Assembly (NCBI GenBank): GCA_028686145.1 | Contig: JAQUCQ010000177.1 | Coordinates: forward strand, 1 to 6,872 | DNA: 6,872 nucleotides | DNA from: Desulfuromonadaceae bacterium | GTDB lineage: Bacteria > Desulfobacterota > Desulfuromonadia > Geobacterales > Pseudopelobacteraceae | Direction of reading: 5' to 3' | Part shown: positions 1-3,956 of the stretch, piece after piece | How the letters are laid out: each line of letters begins with the position of its first letter | Numbering within the stretch: the first letter of the stretch is position 1 | The notes under the pieces: generated by a model | What the model saw: only the letters and a program-made list of their open reading frames with translations | Database searches by the model: none | Told to the model about the DNA's origin: nothing | Position numbers and translations under genes: made by a program

Positions 1-280
1 TGTGGATGATATTGTTCTGGATCATCAGGTTATCATGAATAAACTCGCCTTTATAGCTACTGTTGGCGATAATACCACCAACCCGTGCAGCGGCAAGAAA
101 AACGTATTCCGGACGATGCTGGCTAAAAAATGCTTCAACCTCTCCCTGATTGCACAGATCAAGCTCCGTTCGCGAGCAGAGCACCAGATTGGTGTAGCCA
201 TCGTCATGCAGTTTTCTCACAATAGCAGAACCAACCATACCGCGGTGACCGGCAACAAAAATTTTCGCATTACACTGCAT
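1..280 (-). CDS. fcl: GDP-L-fucose synthase, N-terminal part (runs off left edge)
   Basis: Probable GDP-4-keto-6-deoxy-D-mannose 3,5-epimerase/4-reductase, a cytoplasmic NADPH-dependent short-chain dehydrogenase/reductase. The family makes GDP-L-fucose for surface polysaccharide. The first 93 residues are visible. They begin with a beta-strand followed by GHRGMVG (residues 11-17), the family's form of the Gly-rich NADP-binding loop. AAARVGG at 63-69 matches the AAAKVGG segment of E. coli Fcl, and the reading continues as IANSSY and NLMIQNNIIH, again colinear with it. The catalytic Ser-Tyr-Lys region lies off the window. The chosen ATG has AAGGA at 292-296, an 11-nt spacing. An in-frame ATG at 292 sits directly on that motif, so it is less likely. 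The gene is downstream of the DUF190 gene on the same strand, 59 nt away. Nothing suggests a functional link; it more likely opens a polysaccharide cluster to the left. Confidence 0.9.
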   Translation of the reverse strand, partial: MQCNAKIFVAGHRGMVGSAIVRKLHDDGYTNLVLCSRTELDLCNQGEVEAFFSQHRPEYVFLAAARVGGIIANSSYKGEFIHDNLMIQNNIIH

Positions 281-339
281 CTGTCTCAACATCCTTGATT
301 TTAGTGTGTGAATAACAAGACTGCAACAGCATTCAGTAA

Positions 340-684
340 CTACTGACTTCCAGAGGGAGAGTAGCGAATAACGGTCGCTTTTTCCAACGTAATCATACCC
401 CCACCCATCATAGCGTCGATCCTCGGCATGATGGCATTGATCTTCTCCTGGCGGTCAACCACTTCAACTACCAGAGGCAGATCGGCAGAAAGATCCAGTA
501 ACTTCTGCGTATGATAGACCCGGTTGGCTCCGAATCCGCAGATGCCGCGCAATACCGTCGCACCGGCAAAACCTTCGCTCCGAAGCAATTCAACCAGTGC
601 CTCGTAGAGCGGTTTATGTCCATGGCGGTCACCTTCACCGATAAAAATCCGCATCAACACCTGTTCACCAATCAGTTTTGTCAT
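340..684 (-). CDS. DUF190 family PII-like protein
   Basis: Small cytoplasmic protein of 114 residues, full length for the DUF190/COG1993 family, which adopts a PII-like ferredoxin fold. Visible hallmarks are the first strand with RIFIGEGDR (12-20), the helix PLYEALVELLRSEGF, the segment GATVLRGICGFG (41-52) where PII proteins carry their T-loop, and the end GGGMITLEKATVIRY (94-108). The molecular function is not established; by fold it could bind a small ligand or regulate a membrane partner. The ATG is preceded by AAGGA with 6-nt spacing. It lies 13 nt downstream of crcB on the same strand. DUF190 genes are known neighbours of crcB in many genomes, which suggests a role in the fluoride response. 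The stop is TAG. Confidence 0.9.
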   Translation of the reverse strand: MTKLIGEQVLMRIFIGEGDRHGHKPLYEALVELLRSEGFAGATVLRGICGFGANRVYHTQKLLDLSADLPLVVEVVDRQEKINAIMPRIDAMMGGGMITLEKATVIRYSPSGSQ

Positions 685-697
685 AATGTATCCTTAC

Positions 698-1075
698 TTA
701 TGCCAGAGTTCTAACCGTAACTATCCCGAGCCAGGTAAACAGCAGACAGACCGCTACATTTGCCAGAATATTGGCAAAGGCCACCAGAAACTGGCCATCA
801 TCCAGCAGCGAAAAAGTCTCGTAGCTGAAGGTGGAAAATGTCGTCAAGCCGCCAAGAAATCCGACCGTCACTCCGAGCCGTATCGTGTCGGGAATAAGCG
901 TGCTGCGAAGGCCAAGTTCCATAACCAGGCCGATCAGATAGGCGCCAATAATGTTGACCGCAAAGGTACCATACGGAAAGGCCCGTCCGAGAACATTATA
1001 GATCCACCCGGACAGATAATAGCGGGTAAGCCCGCCACCGGCGCAGAACAGGGCTATTGCAACTGCTGTCTTCAT
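698..1075 (-). CDS. crcB: CrcB/Fluc fluoride channel-exporter
   Basis: Inner-membrane protein of 125 residues with four predicted transmembrane helices, the usual size of CrcB/FluC. The family works as an antiparallel homodimer that lets fluoride leave the cell. Conserved elements seen are GGGLTRY (13-19) near the N-terminus, PYGTFAVNIIGAYLIG (34-49) including the conserved Asn41, and GFLGGLTTFSTFS (72-84). The last carries the phenylalanines that line the fluoride path (Phe80, Phe83) and the helix break that forms the central Na+ site in characterised Fluc proteins. The ATG has a strong GAGAGGGG ribosome site just upstream. It begins 15 nt after the nikR stop and is followed 13 nt later by the DUF190 gene, so the three are probably cotranscribed. 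There is no space for a fluoride riboswitch directly in front of it. Confidence 0.94.
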   Translation of the reverse strand: MKTAVAIALFCAGGGLTRYYLSGWIYNVLGRAFPYGTFAVNIIGAYLIGLVMELGLRSTLIPDTIRLGVTVGFLGGLTTFSTFSYETFSLLDDGQFLVAFANILANVAVCLLFTWLGIVTVRTLA

Positions 1076-1090
1076 ATCAGCCCCTCTCCA

Positions 1091-1507
1091 CTAGAGATCT
1101 TCACCGGTAGTGGTCAAGACCAATTTGCCATGCTTGACCCCTTTGACACTGATCAGTTCATCCGCAATCTGTTTTACCACCAGAACAGTACCGCGAATAA
1201 CCAGCACTTCAAGACAGTTGTGGGCATCTAGGTGAACGTGAAGGGTAGATATGATCTGATCATGATGGGTATGTTGATGGTCGGTCAGCTTATCAGCAAG
1301 ATCCCGGACATGATGATTGTAAACCAGTGTCACCGTACCGACCGCTTCCTGATCCTCCGTTCCGCAGCGTTCCTCGACCAGTGAGGCACGGATAAGATCG
1401 CGGATTGCTTCAGAACGGTTCATATAGCTCTTCTGTTCAATCAGCTGATCAAAATTCTGCAGCAGTTTTTCATCCAGAGAAATTCCAAACCTGACCGTTT
1501 GTCCCAC
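1091..1507 (-). CDS. nikR: NikR nickel-responsive transcriptional regulator
   Basis: Ribbon-helix-helix repressor with a C-terminal ACT-like nickel-binding domain; 138 residues from the chosen start. The N-terminus TVRFGISLDEKLLQNFD aligns with E. coli RVTITLDDDLLETLD, giving Arg6-Gly8-Ser10 as the DNA-contacting strand residues. NRSEAIRDLIR follows as the second RHH helix. The nickel site is complete: His79, His90 and His92 (in TLHVHLDAHNC) and Cys98 correspond to E. coli His76, His87, His89 and Cys95. I chose GTG at 1507 because AAGGGG (1514-1519) then lies 6 nt upstream; the in-frame GTG at 1513 would abut that motif. The gene is first of the minus-strand unit with crcB and DUF190, and divergent from cbiQO, its expected target. 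It presumably senses Ni(II) and represses uptake genes. Confidence 0.95.
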   Translation of the reverse strand: MGQTVRFGISLDEKLLQNFDQLIEQKSYMNRSEAIRDLIRASLVEERCGTEDQEAVGTVTLVYNHHVRDLADKLTDHQHTHHDQIISTLHVHLDAHNCLEVLVIRGTVLVVKQIADELISVKGVKHGKLVLTTTGEDL

Positions 1508-1513
1508 GCCCAC

Positions 1514-1519
1514 CCCCTT
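1514..1519 (-). promoter_or_regulatory. nikR: Ribosome binding site deciding the nikR start
   Basis: Minus-strand AAGGGG lies 6 nt before GTG at 1507. It would directly abut the alternative GTG at 1513, so the downstream codon is the better start. Confidence 0.65.
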
Positions 1520-1545
1520 GTCTTTAAAGAATCGTGCGCATCGTA

Positions 1546-1557
1546 GCCGATTTCGGC
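1546..1557 (-). other. Short hairpin in the nikR leader
   Basis: The self-complementary sequence GCCGATTTCGGC (read on plus) can form a 4-5 bp GC-rich stem with a tiny loop, about 40 nt before the nikR start. No T-run follows it, so it is not a terminator. It could be chance or part of leader structure. I see no recognisable riboswitch core here. Confidence 0.3.
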
Positions 1558-1592
1558 ATAAATGTCACGATCAGGAATAGATCCGCTTTTCC

Positions 1593-1631
1593 GTGTAATT
1601 ATTTTTAAATTTGTGTTACAGATTCCGACAC
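1593..1631. promoter_or_regulatory. Candidate NikR operator/promoter region between nikR and cbiQ
   Basis: This AT-rich stretch sits in the nikR-cbiQ divergent spacer. GTGTTAC at 1613-1619 is a perfect copy of the half-site I recall for deltaproteobacterial NikR boxes (GTGTTAC, 13-14 bp spacer, GTAACAC). No good second half lies at that spacing. Partial partners are GTGTAAT at 1593-1599 (same orientation, 20 bp upstream) and GACAC at 1627-1631, which forms GTGT-N11-ACAC with the perfect half. TGTAA (1594-1598) and TTACA (1616-1620) also form an inverted pair. NikR may bind here to repress cbiQO and possibly itself. No unambiguous -35/-10 pair stands out, although the run from 1596 to 1612 could contain -10 elements for either direction. 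Confidence 0.4.
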
Positions 1632-1676
1632 TGCTGAAGTATTTGCGCTTCCTTCTCTAAAGGATCTCACATCATC

Positions 1677-2489
1677 ATGCTATCCATCAATGCAGCTGTC
1701 AGCGACTTGAAACGACTTGACCTGCTGGCAAACAGTGATTCACCGGTACATTCACTCGATGCACGCGCCAAAGTACTGGTAACGATTATATTCATTATAG
1801 CGGTTGTTTCGTTTGACCGATATGAACTTGCCCGTTTGTTTCCGTTCTTTATCTTCCCTGTAGTGATTATTGCACACGCCAAACTGCCGCCTCTCTATTT
1901 CGTTAAAAAAATCGCGTTTATCTCCCCCTTTGTACTGATGATGGGGCTCTTCAACCCGGTCTTTGACCGGGCGGTAATGTATCACATCGGACCTCTGGGG
2001 ATCTCGGGCGGTTGGGTTTCTCTTATTTCAATGCTCATTCGCTCTCTGCTTACTGTTGGGGCAGCATTTATTCTTGTAGGAACTACCGGTTTCACGGCTG
2101 TATGTCAGGCTCTTGAGCGTTGTGGCACGCCACAGATTTTTACTCTACAACTGCTTTTCCTGCATCGTTATATTTTTGTGCTTGCCGATGAAACAGGCAG
2201 GACTTCTCGTGCTCGCGAGCTCCGTTCATGCGGCAGGAAGGGACGCGGCATCGCCAGCTTCGGCTCACTGGCAGGCCATCTGCTGCTCCGCACCTGGCAG
2301 AGGGCGGAACATATTCATACAGCCATGCTTGCCCGCGGTTTTATCGGTCGGTTCCATGCCCACCGACGCTCACGCTTCGGAGCAACCGGGTTTTGTTTTG
2401 TTCTCGGCTGGTCTTTGCTCTTTATCATACTGCGGATTTATGATCTTCCAGGCATTCTCGGAGCGTTGTTTACAGGAATATTGCCATGA
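1677..2489 (+). CDS. cbiQ: CbiQ-type ECF transporter transmembrane (T) component
   Basis: Integral inner-membrane scaffold of a cobalt/nickel energy-coupling-factor importer, linking the ATPase to a metal-binding S-component. The 270 residues match the family length. The N-terminus has the family pattern HSLDARAKVL (25-34), then hydrophobic segments at about 33-46, 52-67, 78-93, 111-135, 153-170 and 236-253. The cytoplasmic coupling region shows the two arginine motifs of T-components: SRARELRSCGRKG (177-189) and AMLARGF (216-222). AAAGGA (1659-1664) precedes the ATG by 12 nt, a little long. The stop overlaps cbiO (ATGA). No cbiM/nikM or cbiN lies upstream, where it would be expected; instead nikR is divergent. 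Cobalt versus nickel cannot be told from CbiQ itself; the NikR neighbour favours nickel, so nikQ would be an equally fair name. Confidence 0.92.
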   Translation: MLSINAAVSDLKRLDLLANSDSPVHSLDARAKVLVTIIFIIAVVSFDRYELARLFPFFIFPVVIIAHAKLPPLYFVKKIAFISPFVLMMGLFNPVFDRAVMYHIGPLGISGGWVSLISMLIRSLLTVGAAFILVGTTGFTAVCQALERCGTPQIFTLQLLFLHRYIFVLADETGRTSRARELRSCGRKGRGIASFGSLAGHLLLRTWQRAEHIHTAMLARGFIGRFHAHRRSRFGATGFCFVLGWSLLFIILRIYDLPGILGALFTGILP

Positions 2490-3256
2490 GCCACCACATC
2501 GTCGAGGTAAAGAATTTACAGCACGTTTATCCGGATGGCACGATAGCCATCAAGGATGTTTCCTTTCGCATCACGCACGGTGAGTCGGTCGCGATCATCG
2601 GCGCCAATGGAGCAGGCAAGTCCAGCCTTCTGCAACATTTAAACGGCTGCCTGGAAGCAACCTCCGGGGAGGTCATGATTGGAGATACACGGCTTTCGAA
2701 GGGGACGCTGCCGGACATCCGGCGCACAGTCGGGATGGTCTTTCAAAATCCCGACGACCAACTTTTCATGCCGACGGTATTTGAAGATGTTGCCTTTGGA
2801 CCGCTGAACCTGGGGCTTTCGGGTTTAGAAGTTGAGCTGCGGGTGAAAAAAGCTCTCGAACGTGTCGGAGCCGGGCATTTGTGCACCAAGCCACCCTATT
2901 TACTTTCCGGTGGCGAAAAAAAACGTGTTGCTATTGCCACAGTGCTGGCCATGTCACCCGACATTCTGGTCATGGATGAACCAACCAGCGGACTTGACCC
3001 TTACGCGCGGCGTCAGCTCATGTCGCTTTTACGGGATTTTCAACATACAAAGATTTTCACCAGTCACGATCTCGATATGGTTCTGGATCTCTGCCCGCGA
3101 ACCATTATTCTCTACGAAGGGGTCGTAATGGCCGACGGACCGACGCGTGACATATTTCTTAATGATGCGCTTCTCGCGGCATGTCGCCTGGAAAAACCTT
3201 TTACCATGCAGGGATGCCCTATCTGCAACAAGAGTGCGGATACAAAAAAGCTCTGA
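2486..3256 (+). CDS. cbiO: CbiO-type ECF transporter ATP-binding component
   Basis: Cytoplasmic ABC ATPase that powers the cobalt/nickel ECF importer with CbiQ; 256 residues, complete. All nucleotide-binding motifs are present: Walker A GANGAGKSS (39-47), Q-loop VFQNPDDQLF (85-94, with the NPDDQ variant typical of ECF ATPases), signature LSGGEKKR (140-147), Walker B ILVMDEP (160-166, catalytic Glu165), D-loop SGLD (168-171), and switch His194 in TSHD. It starts with an ATGA overlap on cbiQ, with AGGAA (2474-2478) as ribosome site, so the two are translationally coupled. The C-terminus carries an unusual GCPIC (243-247). Only one ATPase is present, consistent with a CbiMNQO-type transporter using a CbiO homodimer. 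The last codons overlap the terminator hairpin of the convergent minus-strand transcript. Confidence 0.95.
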   Translation: MSHHIVEVKNLQHVYPDGTIAIKDVSFRITHGESVAIIGANGAGKSSLLQHLNGCLEATSGEVMIGDTRLSKGTLPDIRRTVGMVFQNPDDQLFMPTVFEDVAFGPLNLGLSGLEVELRVKKALERVGAGHLCTKPPYLLSGGEKKRVAIATVLAMSPDILVMDEPTSGLDPYARRQLMSLLRDFQHTKIFTSHDLDMVLDLCPRTIILYEGVVMADGPTRDIFLNDALLAACRLEKPFTMQGCPICNKSADTKKL

Positions 3257-3278
3257 CGACCGTATGGCGCAGAGCTTA
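3241..3278 (-). terminator. Rho-independent terminator of the minus-strand transcript, overlapping the cbiO end
   Basis: AAGCTCTG (3248-3255) and CAGAGCTT (3270-3277) are perfect 8-bp inverted repeats. The interior adds CG/CG and CC/GG pairs around a GTAT loop, with single bulged A residues at 3256 and 3259, giving about 12 bp in all. On the minus strand the stem runs into TTTTTT (complement of A3244-A3249), the classic intrinsic layout. It would end transcription coming from the gene at 3359-3880, leaving a 3' UTR of about 110 nt. On the plus strand only CTTAAT follows, so any action on cbiO would be weaker. The cbiO stop codon (3254-3256) lies inside the stem. Confidence 0.75.
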
Positions 3279-3358
3279 ATGAACTATTCAACATTGTACG
3301 ACATTCTATACGAGAAGAAAAAACAGGGGAAATCGGCAACAGGATGGCAGTATAAGCG

Positions 3359-3880
3359 TTACTTTTTATTTGTCCCAAAAAAGGAAAGAATCGATTCATC
3401 AAGATTGACAACTTTACTGTCTTTATCAGACGATTCAGCCTTTTTCTCCCGGGAAGCAGAATCTTTTTTTGTTGTCTGCTGCGGCAATTCAAACAGGAGA
3501 GAAACATCACTTTTTGAAGCAGAACCGGACGATGAAGGAGACGAAAAAATATCAGCAACCGGATCTGCTTCCGGTGCCAACAAAGGGATCTCATAGTTTT
3601 CAATCAGCTTGGCTTCAAAGGAGAATGCTTTTTCATCAAACTCGCCCGCTTTCAGGCGGCGCATCATCTCCTTGTGTTGTTCTTTCATCAGTTCTTCGAC
3701 AACAACTTCCAGATTATCCATCCTGAGAATATCAGAATAGCTGGTTTTTTTTGAACTGATGATCACCCCGCCCCGATAGAGCAATGTAATGATGTGCGGA
3801 TTGGCCACTCCACTATCCTCAGTCTGGACGTGGAAAACCTCTCCTTTGTACATAAGATTGTGATTAAATCCGAGAACCAT
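3359..3880 (-). CDS. Conserved protein of unknown function
   Basis: A 173-residue soluble protein without signal peptide or membrane segment. I do not know its function. The first ~50 residues look structured and beta-rich: GFNHNLMYKGEVFHVQTED, then GVANPHIITLLYRGG and SSKKTSY. I recall this pattern from hypothetical proteins of Geobacter and Myxococcus relatives. Next comes a charged, probably helical segment (about 55-95, with VVEELMKEQHKEMMRRLKAGEFD). The remainder (about 103-157) is rich in Ser, Lys, Asp and Glu and probably disordered, ending in a short hydrophobic element, VNLDESILSFF (158-168). The ATG has AGG with 7-nt spacing. It follows metH by 76 nt on the same strand and may be read with it or from its own promoter in that gap. 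The intrinsic terminator at 3241-3278 would end its transcript. Confidence 0.8.
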   Translation of the reverse strand: MVLGFNHNLMYKGEVFHVQTEDSGVANPHIITLLYRGGVIISSKKTSYSDILRMDNLEVVVEELMKEQHKEMMRRLKAGEFDEKAFSFEAKLIENYEIPLLAPEADPVADIFSSPSSSGSASKSDVSLLFELPQQTTKKDSASREKKAESSDKDSKVVNLDESILSFFGTNKK

Positions 3881-3911
3881 TTCAATACCTATTACCAGTC
3901 GTTACCTGTTT

Positions 3912-3941
3912 TTACGCTATCATATCACGTAATATAATAGC
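3912..3941. promoter_or_regulatory. Overlapping inverted repeats in the metH/unknown-gene gap, possible promoter-operator
   Basis: Two nested inverted repeats occupy the 76-bp spacer. TTACG (3912-3916) pairs with CGTAA (3928-3932). GCTAT-x-ATAT (3916-3925) pairs with ATAT-x-ATAGC (3932-3941), a 10-bp stem on the minus-strand RNA if the U·G pair is counted. No T-run follows on the minus strand, so it is not a standard terminator for metH. A TATGAT (-10-like, minus, 3924-3919) sits inside, hinting at a regulated promoter for the gene at 3359-3880. No convincing -35 is seen. Confidence 0.3.
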
Positions 3942-3956
3942 AATCTGTTCCTGATT

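Noticed and set aside
298..326. Minus-strand promoter-like pair before fcl: TTGCAG (326-321), 17 nt, TAAAAT (303-298)
   Set aside because: The -35 matches only 3 of 6 positions, and the implied transcript start near 291 would cut off the AAGGA ribosome site at 292-296. Probably chance, though a separate fcl promoter somewhere here remains possible.
1076..1090. Fluoride riboswitch in front of crcB
   Set aside because: The gap is only 15 nt. I also looked in the nikR leader (1508-1676, minus) and saw no crcB-motif core.
1508..1676. Cobalamin riboswitch upstream of cbiQ
   Set aside because: The spacer is about 170 nt, short for a full cobalamin riboswitch, and no B12-box-like element was recognised. 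The same holds upstream of metH, where there is no leader space at all.
2113..2583. Alternative-frame plus-strand reading across cbiQ and cbiO
   Set aside because: Both genes in this stretch are complete with family motifs in their own frames; this is an out-of-frame shadow.
3147..3596. Plus-strand open frame across the cbiO end, the spacer and the minus-strand unknown gene, with possible starts at 3264 and 3279
   Set aside because: It overlaps two better genes in other frames, has no ribosome site at either internal ATG, and the part after 3359 is antisense to a protein with a recognisable N-terminus. The 3264-3358 stretch reads plausibly but is too short to support a gene.
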